From the NCBI GenBank assembly GCA_000708525.1, contig JMRP01000006.1:1-64000 (forward strand): DNA of 64,000 bases. Reading direction: 5' to 3'. Made by a program: the position numbers and the translations under genes. Numbering within the stretch: the stretch's first letter is position 1; each line of letters opens with the position of its first letter. Positions 27,548 to 40,312 of the stretch are shown here, piece by piece. Below the pieces are notes generated by a model. The model was not told the DNA's origin. It ran no database searches and saw nothing but the letters and a program-made list of their open reading frames with translations. The stretch comes from Cyanobium sp. CACIAM 14 (GTDB taxonomy: Bacteria > Cyanobacteriota > Cyanobacteriia > PCC-6307 > Cyanobiaceae).

Positions 27548-29080
27548 TTGGACCTCCGCCACCGGCTCCGGAAACAGCCGGCACGAGTGGATCGACAGCA
27601 GGGACGGCGCCCTCTGCGTCTGTCGGTCCGTCTGATGCTTCTGGGCATCAGCGGTCCACTGGTCAGTCTGGCCATTTTTCTTGTGCTGGCCACGGCCGGC
27701 TCCGTGCGACTCGCCGATAAAGCCAGGAACCAGATCAGTGCGATGTTCGACCAGGACAATCGCTCCGCTCTGGCCATCACCACATCGATCATCCAGAAGA
27801 CCTCCGAAGAGATCGACAAGGAACTCAACGAGGATGCGCAGGAACTCCGCCAGCTGCTGCAGCCTCTGACGATTGATTCCCGTGGCGCTTTCTTCTGGGA
27901 GGGTCGTCCGCTGCGCCCCGACGATGCCGCCAGGACACTGAACGATCGGTTGCGACTACCTCTGGCCCTGCGTCAGGAGCGCGCCAGCATCTACTACGAG
28001 GACGCGGCCGGGAGATGGCGTCGCCTCACCGGGATCACCAGCCGGGGAGAAGCTCTCAAGCCAGGCTGGGAGGCACCCGATGAAACGGTCAGGCAGTTCA
28101 GGTCCCTGTTCGACGAGGGCCGCCGCCCGGACCAGCCCCACAAGGCCATGGTCCACCGTGATGGGGAATGGATGATGGCCAGCATGATGCGCCTGCCGTC
28201 CGGACATCCTTCCGGCCGGCGGATGGTCCTGCTGCTTGCCGTGCATACCGACGCGGCCACGAAGCTTCTGGCTGCCGGCACGAGCCTCTTCCCGTACCGA
28301 ACCCATCAGACCGCCTTCTTCGGCTTCACCCCGACGGGTGCGATCTTCTGCAGTTACGAATCCCCGCATTCGCGGGCCTGCGAGGGCCTGCAGCAGGCCC
28401 TCGCGCAGAGCGGCGGAATTCCCTATCCCGGCCACCAGCAGGGCGCAAGGAGCGCACCGATCAGCGGCCAGATCTTCGAGAGGGAAAGCAGCCTCCCTCC
28501 CCCAGGGGGCCGACGACCGGTCCTGCAGCACCTCTACATCGCCACCTTCCCCAACTGGCACTGGCTGGCCGTGATCGCGGTGCAGGCCAATGCCCTCGAA
28601 GCGGCGCTGACGCCGATGAAGGAAGCCGTGGCCCGCATGATCCAGTTCCTGGTGGCCCTCACCTTGATCCTGATCGGCGCCAGTGGCGTCGCCGCCTGGA
28701 TCATCACCCGCGGCATCCGCCGGGAACTCCGCCAGCTGGCCGCCGCCGCCGATGCCATCGCGGACGGACAGGGCCATCAGACCCTCGTCTACGGCGCCGA
28801 CGACGCCATCGGCAGGCTGGTGAGGGCCTTCAACCGGATGTCCGGGGCGGTGGAGGAGCGGGAGAACTCGCTGCGCGCCCAGATCCGCCAGCTGGAGATC
28901 AACATCAGCGCCAGCGACCTTCAGGGTCAGGTCTGCTCGATTCTCAGCGACCCCGGCTTCGAGAGCCTCAGCGCACGGGCGCAGGCGATGCGACGGCGGC
29001 GGCAGGAACAGATCAGCGCATCTGGGCCAGCCGCGCCGGCAGCTGGAGAGTCTGGAAGGGATGGCCCACCGCTTCGATGA
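27548..29080 (+). CDS. HAMP-domain membrane sensor without output domain
   Basis: A protein of about 510 residues. The first helix (SVRLMLLGISGPLVSLAIFL) is followed by a periplasmic Cache-like region of ~280 residues, a second helix near IQFLVALTLILIGASGV and a HAMP domain, then only a helical tail of ~80 residues. No kinase, GGDEF, cyclase, PP2C or methyl-accepting domain is present. Stand-alone HAMP sensors of this form occur in cyanobacteria, often near ParA-like ATPases (recalled). Starts are uncertain: ATG 27491, TTG 27548 or GTG 27587. The 3' end overlaps the opposing TolC gene by 68 bases. Confidence 0.72.
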   Translation: MDLRHRLRKQPARVDRQQGRRPLRLSVRLMLLGISGPLVSLAIFLVLATAGSVRLADKARNQISAMFDQDNRSALAITTSIIQKTSEEIDKELNEDAQELRQLLQPLTIDSRGAFFWEGRPLRPDDAARTLNDRLRLPLALRQERASIYYEDAAGRWRRLTGITSRGEALKPGWEAPDETVRQFRSLFDEGRRPDQPHKAMVHRDGEWMMASMMRLPSGHPSGRRMVLLLAVHTDAATKLLAAGTSLFPYRTHQTAFFGFTPTGAIFCSYESPHSRACEGLQQALAQSGGIPYPGHQQGARSAPISGQIFERESSLPPPGGRRPVLQHLYIATFPNWHWLAVIAVQANALEAALTPMKEAVARMIQFLVALTLILIGASGVAAWIITRGIRRELRQLAAAADAIADGQGHQTLVYGADDAIGRLVRAFNRMSGAVEERENSLRAQIRQLEINISASDLQGQVCSILSDPGFESLSARAQAMRRRRQEQISASGPAAPAAGESGRDGPPLR

Positions 29081-30616
29081 GGCCCGGATCGCCGGCGATG
29101 GCCAGGCCGCTCGAGCGGCTGAGCTGGACCAGGGTGTCGTTGTAGGTCGCCAGGTTCTGGATGTAGGAGCTGACCGCCTGGCTGATCTCCTGCTGGGCCT
29201 GCACCACATCGGTGATCGTGCCGTAGCCGGCGTTGAAGCGCAGGGTCTGGAGCCGCAGGGCTCCGTTGGCCGCCTTGACCCGGTCGGCGCCGTCCAGAAC
29301 GATGCTGCGGCCGGACCGGGCCTGGGCCACCAGGGACTGCACCTCGCTGCGCACCTGCAGCAGGGTGGCGCTGTAGGTCTCGGCGGCGGCGGCGGCCTGA
29401 CGGCGGGCGGCGGCGGCGTTCATGCGGGCCTGTCCCCCGTCGAAGCCGGTGAACGTCACCTGCAGCAGGGCGGATCCGTTCCAGGCGTCGGAGCGGGCGT
29501 TGGGCACGAACGGCGGGCCCTGGTTGAGATACCCCACCCCCTTGGTCCAGTAGAGGGAGGTGATCAGCTGCAGGGTGGGGCGGTAGGTGGCCAGGTAGAT
29601 CTGGGCCTGGGCTTCGTTGGTCTGGACGGCGAGGAGCTGCTGCTCCAGCACCTTGCGGTAGGCGATGCTCGCGGTGAGCGTGTCGTCGAGGGAATGGGGC
29701 CAGGCCCCGAGGGGAGCCAGGGTCGTGGAGGGCCGGAGGGCGTCCAGGCTCGCCGTGGCCAGCAACGCGGCCAGGTTGGCCCGGGCCGTCTCCACCTGCT
29801 GCTCGGCGAGCAGCAGGGACTGGCGGTCGGCGAGGAGAACGGTCTGCTGCTTGTAGACCTCCAGCCTGGAGGCCACGCCCATGCGCACCCGGGTCTGGGC
29901 GAGGCGATAGAGCAGTTCGTCGTTGGCGACGATCTCCCGCCCGGTCTGCACCGCGGCGATGGCCCGCTGCAGATCGATGAAGGCCGACTGGGTCTTGAGG
30001 CGCTGATCGCGCCGGGCAATGATGTAGCTGTCCGCAGCCTGACGGACCTGATACCTGTTCTGCCAGATCGTGGCCGAGCGGGTCGGATCGATCAGGTTCC
30101 AGGTGGTGTCCACCTGGCCGATCGCCTGGAAGTAGCTGGCCTCGAACACCCTCACGCTGCCGAGACCGGAGCCCGAGATGGGGAAGCCCGCGGAAGCGCT
30201 GAAGGGATAGTTGTAGAAGGTCTTGGATCCGTAGGGGCCGCCGTTGAGGCTGAAGTTGAGCGTGGGCCACCAGCTGGCATAGGCGGCCCCGAGGCTGTTC
30301 TGGGCGGCCACCAGGGACTGGTAGGCGGCTCGCACCACGGGATTGCGATCCACGGCCCAGTCCGCCGCCTGCTCCATCGTCAGGGCCCCCAGGATCTCCC
30401 GGGGGAGTTCGGGGAGCCGGTCGCCGGTGGGGGCCGGACCGGGCCATCCCGCCCCCAGCCCCTCCACCGCCTTCACCTCGGGCGGGCTGACCGAGGCGGG
30501 AAGCGGCTGGGCCCGGAGTCCCGGGAGGGACAGCGTCCCGGCGCTCACGCTGCCGACCAGGGCGCGAAGGAGCCAGGGCATCGACGGCCCCCGGGCTGGG
30601 CAGATCGCAGGCCTCC

Positions 30617-30620
<4 letters not shown>
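29013..30620 (-). CDS. TolC-family outer membrane channel protein
   Basis: A 535-residue OEP protein with an N-terminal signal peptide (MPWLLRALVGSVSAGTLSLPG) and two repeats of the outer-membrane-efflux fold, with long Ala/Gln-rich helices (for example QAAAAAETYSATLLQVRSEV and AQQEISQAVSSYIQNLA). It would form a trimeric tunnel that joins an inner-membrane exporter. The ATG at 30620 overlaps the crtB stop (ATGA), coupling it to carotenoid genes; a start at 30581 is the alternative. It is the natural partner for the DevBCA pump encoded 4 kb away on the other strand (inference). Confidence 0.87.
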
Positions 30621-33125
<2,505 letters not shown>

Positions 33126-33473
33126 ATGGTCGAGACGCTGCTGAAGTCCACCACCCGCCACATCCGCTTGTTCACGGCCCGGGTCGAGGACGACGCGCTC
33201 GTTCCCGATCCGGGGCAGCTGACCCTCGACATCGATCCCGACAACGAGTTCCTCTGGACCGACGCCGCCCTCGACAAGGTGCGCGGCCAGTTCCGCGAGC
33301 TGGTGGCGGCCCGGGCCGGCCAGGACCTCACCGACTACAACCTCCGCCGCATCGGTTCCGAACTCGAGGGGCTGATCCGCCAGATGCTGCAGGCTGGTGA
33401 ACTGAGCTACAACCCCGAGGCCCGGGTGCTCAACTACTCGATGGGGCTGCCGCGCAGCCCGGAAACCCTGTGA
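33126..33473 (+). CDS. ndhM: NDH-1 subunit M
   Basis: A 115-residue subunit specific to the oxygenic-photosynthesis NDH-1 complex. It carries the family N-terminus [19 protein letters not shown] and the conserved [13 protein letters not shown] and [11 protein letters not shown] blocks. It sits on the cytoplasmic arm and supports cyclic electron flow and CO2 uptake. The TGA overlaps the GTG of the DUF3172 gene by 4 bases. Confidence 0.95.
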   Translation: MVETLLKSTTRHIRLFTARVEDDALVPDPGQLTLDIDPDNEFLWTDAALDKVRGQFRELVAARAGQDLTDYNLRRIGSELEGLIRQMLQAGELSYNPEARVLNYSMGLPRSPETL

Positions 33474-34231
33474 ACCGCTCCCGCAGTGCCGCCGGCCGCC
33501 AGGACGCCGGCGGCTACGGCCCTCGCTCCGACCGCTACGACCAGGACGCCGACCGTTTCGCCACGGGCTATGGCCGCGGCAGCGAGCGGTCCTACGGCCG
33601 TGGGGATTCCCGTGGCTACGAGCGCGGCGGCTACGACCGTGGCAGCGTCGGCCGCGGCGACGATCCGCGCTACGGAACTCAGGGACGGCGAGGCTCTTCC
33701 CCTGGCGGCGGCGGCCCGGCGGGGGGAGGGCCTGGCCTCCAGCTCAACGTGGCCACCATCGCCGTGCTGGCCGGGGTGCTGGTGGTGGGGATCGGCATCG
33801 GCAGTGCCGTCACCAGCACCACCCAGGGCAACCAGGGGAACATCGCCAGCGCCCAGCAGCTCGACATGGCGGTGCCCGATCCTGAGTTCTGCAAGCAGTG
33901 GGGAGCCAGCGCCTTCGTGATGGACATCGAGCTGTACACCACGATGAACCCGAGCAGCAGCTTCGTGACCCAGCCCACCCTCCAGCCCGGTTGCGTGATC
34001 CGCCGCGAGAACTGGTCGGTGCTGCAGAAGGAGGGGGCCGTGACCGCCGAGCAGATGCGCCAGTGCAAGCAGCGCATGAACACGTTCGCCTACATCGGCT
34101 CGGTGCGCGACAAACCCGTCGTCCGCTGCGTCTACCAGACGGACATCACCGGCAACAAGTTCCAGACCAGGGGAACCGCCGGCGCCGCCGACGATGCTGT
34201 GGGGATCACCCCGGAAGCCGATCAGTTCTGA
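33470..34231 (+). CDS. DUF3172 family membrane protein
   Basis: A 253-residue cyanobacterial protein of unknown function. Residues 1-90 are a low-complexity, Arg/Gly/Tyr-rich segment ([20 protein letters not shown] and similar), probably disordered. One transmembrane helix lies near 93-112 ([20 protein letters not shown]). The DUF3172 domain follows with conserved cysteines ([30 protein letters not shown]). The GTG start overlaps ndhM. Confidence 0.85.
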   Translation: MNRSRSAAGRQDAGGYGPRSDRYDQDADRFATGYGRGSERSYGRGDSRGYERGGYDRGSVGRGDDPRYGTQGRRGSSPGGGGPAGGGPGLQLNVATIAVLAGVLVVGIGIGSAVTSTTQGNQGNIASAQQLDMAVPDPEFCKQWGASAFVMDIELYTTMNPSSSFVTQPTLQPGCVIRRENWSVLQKEGAVTAEQMRQCKQRMNTFAYIGSVRDKPVVRCVYQTDITGNKFQTRGTAGAADDAVGITPEADQF

Positions 34232-35182
34232 TCAGCTCTGAGCCTGGCGCAGGGGGCTGTCCGGGCTGGCGAACACGGGCAGCACCTCCCGCCGGAATGC
34301 CTCGGAGGCGCGGGAGCAGTAACGGGCGGGGTGGGTGATCAGCTTAAGCTGGCGTCGCACCATCAGGTCGGCCACCTGGGGCCGGTGCAGGGTGCCGGCG
34401 GCCAGCTCCCGCTCGATCGACACCACCGGCAGGAAGGCGGCCCCCAGGCCGGCCTGGACGGCGTTCTTGATGGCTTCGAAGGAGTTGAGCTCCATCTCGA
34501 TCTTGAGCCGCTGCACGTCGAGCTTGGAGCGGCTCAACAGCTGGTCCACCATCTTCCGAGTGGTGGACTGGGCGTCGAGACAGACGAAGCCGAGGCGGTA
34601 GAGGTCGTCCTTGGTGAGCTCGGGCAACCGGGCCAGGGGGTGCTTGGGCGGCAACACCAGGGCGAGTTCGTCATTGGCATAGGGCACCACCTGCAGCAGG
34701 TCGTTGAGATCCGCCGGCAGTTCGCCGCCGATGATCGCCAGATCGATCTGGCCGTTGGCCACGCTCCAGCCGGTCCGGCGGGTGCTGTGCACCTGCAGCT
34801 GCACCGCCACGTCGGGGTACTTCTGCCGGAACAGGCCGATCATCCGGGGCATCAGGTACGTGCCGGTCGTCTGGCTGGCGCCCACCACGAGCGAACCGCC
34901 CCTGAGGTTGTGCAGATCGTCGAGGGCGCGGCAGGCCTCCTGGCACTGGCTCAGGATCCGATCGCAGTAGCTCAGCAGCAGGTGACCCGCTTCGGTGAGC
35001 TGGGCCTTGCGGCCACCGCGGTCGAACAGCGAAACATCAAGCTGCTTCTCCAGGTTCTGAATCTGCAGGCTCACCGCCGGCTGGGTGACGTAGAGACTGT
35101 CGGCCGCCTTCTTGAAGCTGCCCTCGGTGGCGATCGCCCGCAGGATGCGGAGCTGGTCCAGGGTGAAAGGCAGATCTGCCAT
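34232..35182 (-). CDS. rbcR: LysR-family regulator RbcR/NdhR-type
   Basis: A 316-residue LTTR. The N-terminal helix-turn-helix is [20 protein letters not shown] with [11 protein letters not shown], and the effector domain follows with [17 protein letters not shown]. In cyanobacteria RbcR and NdhR sense 2-oxoglutarate or photorespiratory metabolites and control Rubisco and carbon-uptake genes. RbcR is recalled at this place in related genomes. The ATG at 35182 fits the family; an extended frame upstream does not. It is divergent from nnrU. Confidence 0.88.
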   Translation of the reverse strand: MADLPFTLDQLRILRAIATEGSFKKAADSLYVTQPAVSLQIQNLEKQLDVSLFDRGGRKAQLTEAGHLLLSYCDRILSQCQEACRALDDLHNLRGGSLVVGASQTTGTYLMPRMIGLFRQKYPDVAVQLQVHSTRRTGWSVANGQIDLAIIGGELPADLNDLLQVVPYANDELALVLPPKHPLARLPELTKDDLYRLGFVCLDAQSTTRKMVDQLLSRSKLDVQRLKIEMELNSFEAIKNAVQAGLGAAFLPVVSIERELAAGTLHRPQVADLMVRRQLKLITHPARYCSRASEAFRREVLPVFASPDSPLRQAQS

Positions 35183-35297
35183 GGGTGGTGAAGGCCGCGG
35201 GGAGACCGATGGCCGAATCCGGCAAGCCGTGCGGAACTCTAAGGGTCCTGCCCGATGGCGAGAATCTCGCGAATACATCCCCGCCGCCCAAGCCCCG
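35183..35297. promoter_or_regulatory. Divergent rbcR / nnrU spacer
   Basis: 115 bases between the LysR gene and nnrU; LTTRs usually bind such spacers to autoregulate. No exact T-N11-A dyad was identified by eye. Confidence 0.3.
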
Positions 35298-36050
35298 ATG
35301 CCCTCGACCGTCCCGCTGCAGGCGGGCAGCCAGCACAGCACCCTGGTGATGCTGGCCCTCCTGGTGGCCTTCGCCCTGATCCACAGCGGCGGGGCCTCCC
35401 TGCGGGCCTGGGGGGAGGAGCGCATCGGCGCCCGGCTCTGGCGGCTGCTCTTCGCCGGGGTGAGCATCCCCTCGGCCGTGGTGGTGGTGGGGTACTTCCT
35501 GGCCCATCGCTACGACGGGCTGCGGCTCTGGAACCTGCAGGACCGTCCCTGGGTCGTCCCGCTCGTCTGGACCGGCACGGCGATCAGCTTCCTGTTTCTC
35601 TATCCCGCCACCTACAACCTGCTGGAGATTCCCGCGATCCTCCAACCCCGGGTGCGGCTCTACGCCACCGGGATCATCCGGGTGAGCCGCCATCCGCAGG
35701 CCGTCGGGCAGGTGCTCTGGTGCGCCACCCACCTCCTCTGGATCGGCACGAGCTTCATGCTGGTGACCTGCGTGGGGCTGATCGGCCACCATCTGTTCGC
35801 CATCTGGAACGGAGACCGCCGGCTGCGCAACCGTTTCGGTGCCGCCTTCGAGGAACTCAAGGCCAGCACGTCGGTCCTGCCCTTCGTCGCCGTGTTCGAC
35901 GGCCGTCAGAAGCTGGTGGCATCAGAATTCCTGCGGCCCTCCCAGCTGGGCATCGCCATCGCCGTCGCTGTGTTCTGGTGGGCCCACCGCTGGATCGGTC
36001 TGGCGGCCACCAGCTTCTCCCGCACCGCCCTGGCCCACTGGCTGGGCTGA
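35298..36050 (+). CDS. NnrU family protein, probable zeta-carotene isomerase (Z-ISO-like)
   Basis: A 250-residue protein with about six membrane helices. It has [43 protein letters not shown] and [14 protein letters not shown]. These match plant 15-cis-zeta-carotene isomerase, a heme protein related to NnrU. It acts between phytoene desaturase and zeta-carotene desaturase, and the crtP and crtB genes lie 2.3 kb away, which supports that role. The histidines of the HSG, HRYDG and RHPQ blocks are possible heme ligands. The ATG at 35298 is the likely start. Confidence 0.8.
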   Translation: MPSTVPLQAGSQHSTLVMLALLVAFALIHSGGASLRAWGEERIGARLWRLLFAGVSIPSAVVVVGYFLAHRYDGLRLWNLQDRPWVVPLVWTGTAISFLFLYPATYNLLEIPAILQPRVRLYATGIIRVSRHPQAVGQVLWCATHLLWIGTSFMLVTCVGLIGHHLFAIWNGDRRLRNRFGAAFEELKASTSVLPFVAVFDGRQKLVASEFLRPSQLGIAIAVAVFWWAHRWIGLAATSFSRTALAHWLG

Positions 36051-36150
36051 AGCGGCCTGCTGGGAGCGCCTTCGGGAGGTGGGCAGCCCCCCACAGACCG
36101 CCGGGCCTGCCGGGAGCCCTGCCTAAACTCCCGCCAACGGACCCCTCAGG

Positions 36151-38163
36151 ATGCCTTCCGCTTCCGAACTCGCCTGGCTGATCCCGGTGCTGCCCCTGAT
36201 CGGGGCCTGCCTCACCGGCCTGGGGCTGATCACCTTCAACCGCACCGTCAACCGTCTGCGGAAACCGGTGGCCCTGCTGCTGATCAGCAGCGTCGGCATG
36301 GCCGCCGTGCTCAGCTTCGCCATCCTGGCCGAGCAACTGGCGGGAGCGGGGGCCACGGAGGTTCTCTTCGACTGGGCCGGCGCCGGCACGTTCAACCTCC
36401 AGATGGGCTTCCGGGTGGATGCCCTTGGGGCGGTGATGCTGGCCCTGGTGACCACCATCGCCCTGCTGGTGATGGTCTACTCGGATGGCTACATGGCCCA
36501 CGACAAGGGCTATGTCCGCTTCTTCACCTATCTGGCCCTGTTCAGCAGCTCGATGCTCGGGCTCGTGATCAGCCCCAACCTCCTCGAGATCTACGTCTTC
36601 TGGGAGCTGGTGGGCATGTGCTCCTACCTGCTCGTTGGGTTCTGGTACGACCGGGATGGTGCCGCCAACGCCGCCCAGAAGGCCTTCGTGGTCAACCGGG
36701 TCGGAGACTTCGGCCTTCTGCTGGGCATTCTCGGGCTTTTCTGGGCCACGGGCAGCTTCGGTTTCGAGGAGATCGGCGAGCGGCTCTCCGCGGCCGTGGC
36801 CGGCGGTGGCCTGCCCACGGCGGTGGCCGTGCTGCTCTGCCTGCTGGTCTTCATGGGTCCGATGGCCAAGTCGGCCCAGTTCCCCCTGCATGTCTGGCTG
36901 CCCGATGCCATGGAGGGTCCAACACCGATCTCGGCCCTGATCCATGCCGCCACCATGGTGGCGGCCGGCGTGTTCCTGGTGGCCCGTCTGCAACCGGTGT
37001 ACGAGCCCTTTCCCTCGGTGCAGGCCACAATCGCCGTGATCGGCACCATCACCCTGTTCCTCGGGGCCTCCATCGCCCTCACCCAGATGGACCTGAAGAA
37101 GGGGCTGGCCTACAGCACCGTCTCCCAGCTGGGCTACATGATGCTGGCCATGGGCTGCGGAGCCCCCGTGGCCGGCATGTTCCACCTGGTCACCCATGCC
37201 TTCTTCAAGGCGATGCTCTTCCTCGGCTCCGGTTCGGTGATCCACGCCATGGAGGAGGTGGTGGGCCACGAACCGGCCCTGGCCCAGGACATGCGGCTGA
37301 TGGGAGGTCTGCGCCGCTGGATGCCGGTCACCAGCACCACCTTCCTGATCGGCTGCGTCGCGATCGCCGGCATCCCTCCCCTTGCCGGCTTCTGGAGCAA
37401 GGACGAGATCCTCGGCCAGGCGTTCAACAGCTTCCCCCTGCTCTGGGCCATGGGGTTCATCACCGCGGGGATGACGGCCTTCTACATGTTCCGCCTCTAC
37501 TTCCTCACCTTCGAGGGGTCCTTCCGAGGCCTCGACACCGGCCTCCGCAGCCGGCTGCTCGCCGCCGCGGGCCAGGCCCCGGAGGAGTCCGCCGGCGAGG
37601 CACCTCACGGCCATGCCAACCATCCCCACGAATCGGGCTGGCAGATGGCCGCCCCGCTGGTGGTGCTGGCGGTGCCCTCGGTGCTCATCGGCCTGCTGGG
37701 TACGCCCTGGAACAGCCGTTTCGCCGGCTTCGTCGATCCCTCCGAAGCCGCCCACCTGGCCGAGCACTTCCGCTGGAGTGAATTCCTCCCCCTGGCCGGT
37801 GCTTCGGTGGCCATCTCCGTCGTGGGGATCGCCGTGGCGGTTCTCGCCTACGCCCTGCACCGCATCGACCTGGCCACGGCCGTCGCGGGCCGCTTTCCCG
37901 CCATCAACAGCTTTCTTGCGAACAAGTGGTATCTCGATGCCATCAACGAGAAACTGTTCGTGCTGGGCAGCCGCCGGCTGGCGCGCCAGGTGCTCGATGT
38001 CGACTCGAAGGTGGTGGATGGGGTGGTCAACCTCACGGGCCTGCTGACCCTGGGAAGCGGCGAGGGTCTCAAGTACTTCGAGACCGGGCGGGTGCAGTTC
38101 TATGCCCTGATCGTCTTCGGCGGGGTCATCGGACTGGTGGTCCTCTTCGGTGCCTTCGGCTGA
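36151..38163 (+). CDS. ndhF: NDH-1 subunit F (NAD(P)H-quinone oxidoreductase chain 5)
   Basis: A 670-residue antiporter-like subunit with about 16 helices. It contains EGPTPISALIHAATMVAAGV, the conserved proton-channel region, and KGLAYSTVSQLGYMMLA, then the lateral-helix extension. NdhF sits at the end of the membrane arm. With NdhD it gives the NDH-1 variant for respiration and cyclic flow or for CO2 uptake; proximity to ndhD1-type genes suggests the respiratory form. An AGG lies immediately upstream of the ATG at 36151. Confidence 0.95.
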   Translation: MPSASELAWLIPVLPLIGACLTGLGLITFNRTVNRLRKPVALLLISSVGMAAVLSFAILAEQLAGAGATEVLFDWAGAGTFNLQMGFRVDALGAVMLALVTTIALLVMVYSDGYMAHDKGYVRFFTYLALFSSSMLGLVISPNLLEIYVFWELVGMCSYLLVGFWYDRDGAANAAQKAFVVNRVGDFGLLLGILGLFWATGSFGFEEIGERLSAAVAGGGLPTAVAVLLCLLVFMGPMAKSAQFPLHVWLPDAMEGPTPISALIHAATMVAAGVFLVARLQPVYEPFPSVQATIAVIGTITLFLGASIALTQMDLKKGLAYSTVSQLGYMMLAMGCGAPVAGMFHLVTHAFFKAMLFLGSGSVIHAMEEVVGHEPALAQDMRLMGGLRRWMPVTSTTFLIGCVAIAGIPPLAGFWSKDEILGQAFNSFPLLWAMGFITAGMTAFYMFRLYFLTFEGSFRGLDTGLRSRLLAAAGQAPEESAGEAPHGHANHPHESGWQMAAPLVVLAVPSVLIGLLGTPWNSRFAGFVDPSEAAHLAEHFRWSEFLPLAGASVAISVVGIAVAVLAYALHRIDLATAVAGRFPAINSFLANKWYLDAINEKLFVLGSRRLARQVLDVDSKVVDGVVNLTGLLTLGSGEGLKYFETGRVQFYALIVFGGVIGLVVLFGAFG

Positions 38164-38185
38164 TCCCCCCGTGCCTGCCGGCTCG

Positions 38186-39463
38186 ATGCGCGAGGTTCCA
38201 GCACAGGCGCCAAAGGTGCGGCTGGCGGTCGTCGCCGGTCATCCCGTCCAGTACGTCGCCCCTTGGCTGGAGCAGCTGGCCCGGGAGCCCGCACTGGAGC
38301 TGAAGGTGTTCTATCTGTGGGATCTGGGGGTCTCCGAGGCGCGCGACCCCGGTTTTCTCAAGCCCCTGCAATGGGACATCCCCCTGCTGGAGGGCTACCA
38401 GCACGTCTTCATCCCGAACCGTTCGAGGACTCCGGGCAACCAGCATTTCCTCGGCTACATCAACCCTTCCCTCAACGGAGTGCTGAGGGACTGGAATCCC
38501 GATGTGGTGCTGCTGATGAACTACGCGTTCCTCAGCTACCTGATGCTGCTGATCGATCCCCGCTTCTGGACCATCCCGTTCCTCTTCCGGGGGGATTCCC
38601 ACGATCTGGCCCGCTCTCCCGGCCTTCGCGCCTCGCTGGGGCGAGCCCTGCGCGGGCTGATCTTCCGCCGCTTCGCGGGGTTCCTGGTGGTGGGCGAGGC
38701 CAATCGCAGCTACTACCGCCGTTGCGGTGTCCCCTGCTCCAGGCTCGTCGAGGCCCCCCACGCGGTCGACAACGCCCGGTTCCTTGCGGCCGCCGCCGAA
38801 GCTCGCCGGGACGCCCAGGCGCTGCGGGACCAGCTGGGCATCCCCCATCGCCGAAGCGTGGTGCTCTTCGTCGGCAAGTTCGTGGACGTGAAGAGGCCAT
38901 TCGACATCCTCGAGGCCTTCGCCCGCCTGCCCGAAGGCCTACGGGACGACGGGGCGCTGGTCTTCGTGGGGGACGGTCCCCACGGCCCCTCCCTGATCCA
39001 GCGGGCCGCCGACGCGGGCCTGAGCAACGTGCATGTGCTGCCTTTCCAGAACCAGCAGGCGATGCCCGCGATCTATGCCCTCGGCAACGTGCTGGTCCTG
39101 GCCTCGCAGTCGGAGACCTGGGGTCTGGTGGTCAACGAGGCGATGAATCTGGAATGCCCGGCCATCGTCAGCGACCACGTGGGCTGTCGTGGGGATCTGG
39201 TGGTGGAGGGCCACACCGGATGGATCTACCCCACGGGAAACGTCGACGCCCTCAGCCGCTGCCTGCGCGAGGCCCTGGAGGATCCGGAACGACTCCATGC
39301 CATGGGCCGGCAGGCCCGTCGCCATGTGGAGGCGTTCAACTTCGCCGGCATCACCGATGGCCTGCTGCGTGCCATCGAAGCCTGTGGCACCGGCGGCCGC
39401 AGCGGCAGCACCGGCGGTCCGCTGGAGCAGCCGCCCAGGGTCACCTCCCGGTCGTCCGGCTGA
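38186..39463 (+). CDS. Glycosyltransferase family 4-like
   Basis: A 425-residue GT-B glycosyltransferase. The N-terminal Rossmann domain starts RLAVVAGHPVQY, and the sugar-nucleotide domain has VVLFVGKFVDVKRPFDILE, then GDGPHGPSL and the E-x7-E motif SETWGLVVNEAMN. Acceptor and donor are unknown. It lies 22 bases after ndhF and 6 before the ChbG/HpnK-type gene, which suggests that both act on one glycoconjugate. Starts at 38171 (GTG) or 38150 are alternatives. Confidence 0.85.
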   Translation: MREVPAQAPKVRLAVVAGHPVQYVAPWLEQLAREPALELKVFYLWDLGVSEARDPGFLKPLQWDIPLLEGYQHVFIPNRSRTPGNQHFLGYINPSLNGVLRDWNPDVVLLMNYAFLSYLMLLIDPRFWTIPFLFRGDSHDLARSPGLRASLGRALRGLIFRRFAGFLVVGEANRSYYRRCGVPCSRLVEAPHAVDNARFLAAAAEARRDAQALRDQLGIPHRRSVVLFVGKFVDVKRPFDILEAFARLPEGLRDDGALVFVGDGPHGPSLIQRAADAGLSNVHVLPFQNQQAMPAIYALGNVLVLASQSETWGLVVNEAMNLECPAIVSDHVGCRGDLVVEGHTGWIYPTGNVDALSRCLREALEDPERLHAMGRQARRHVEAFNFAGITDGLLRAIEACGTGGRSGSTGGPLEQPPRVTSRSSG

Positions 39464-39469
39464 GCGGCG

Positions 39470-40312
39470 ATGGATCGGCTGGCCGAGTACTTGAAGCGCG
39501 GATGGCACGGCAAGGGGAACCATGCGGTGACCGATGTGATCATCAATGCCGACGATCTCGGTTACTCCGAGGCCGTCAACCTGGCGATCGAGCAGGCCCT
39601 GAGCCTGGGCAGGATCAGCAGCGCCACCCTGATGGCCAACGCGCCGGCCACGTCCGGCGGCCTGGCGGTGGCCCGCCGCCATCCCGAGGCCAGCGTCGGC
39701 ATCCACCTCAATCTGACCGAGTTCGAACCGCTCTCGGATCCCGCGCCACTCCGAGACGTGGGCCTGCTCGACGGGTCGGGGCGTTTCGCCGGCACCATCC
39801 GCTCCTTCAGGGCAAGCCGGGCCCTGCAAAGGGCCTGCTTCGCTGAACTGGACGCCCAGATCCAGCATCTGCGGGACCAGGGATTCCATCCCTCCCATCT
39901 GGATTCCCACCATCACATCCACACGATCGGCTGGATGCTGCCCGTGGTGCAGCGACTGCAGCGAAGACACGCCATCCGCAGGCTCCGCAACACGATGAAC
40001 GTGTACGGGGGCAGGGACGTCGACGGCAGCCCGGCGCGGCGAGCTCCTTCCCTCCGGCTGCGGTCCGCGAAGCGGGCCTGGCAAGTGGCGATGCGCCTGG
40101 GGGGTGGCCGCCTGCCAGAGGTGTTCACCGGCCTTCACATCTTCCTGGAGGATCCCTCCCGCCCCGAATTTCTCTCGGCGTCCTCGATCGAACTGATGTG
40201 CCACCCCGGCCAGGATGGCTTCGAAGCGGAAACGGCGCGGCTGCTCGATCCCGGCAGGCCGGTGCTCGATGGCCGCTTCCGCCTGCAGACCTTCCACGAC
40301 CTGCCTGACTGA
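39470..40312 (+). CDS. ChbG/HpnK-type carbohydrate deacetylase
   Basis: A 280-residue YdjC-family enzyme. The metal-binding site is in NADDLGYS (residues ~26-33) and HLDSHHHIH (near 143), with ELMCHPG near the C-terminus. Members remove N-acetyl groups from chitobiose or from N-acetylglucosaminyl hopanoids (HpnK). With the adjoining glycosyltransferase, a glycolipid role is plausible, but no hopanoid genes are in the window. The ATG at 39470 is close to the stop of the transferase. Confidence 0.85.
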   Translation: MDRLAEYLKRGWHGKGNHAVTDVIINADDLGYSEAVNLAIEQALSLGRISSATLMANAPATSGGLAVARRHPEASVGIHLNLTEFEPLSDPAPLRDVGLLDGSGRFAGTIRSFRASRALQRACFAELDAQIQHLRDQGFHPSHLDSHHHIHTIGWMLPVVQRLQRRHAIRRLRNTMNVYGGRDVDGSPARRAPSLRLRSAKRAWQVAMRLGGGRLPEVFTGLHIFLEDPSRPEFLSASSIELMCHPGQDGFEAETARLLDPGRPVLDGRFRLQTFHDLPD

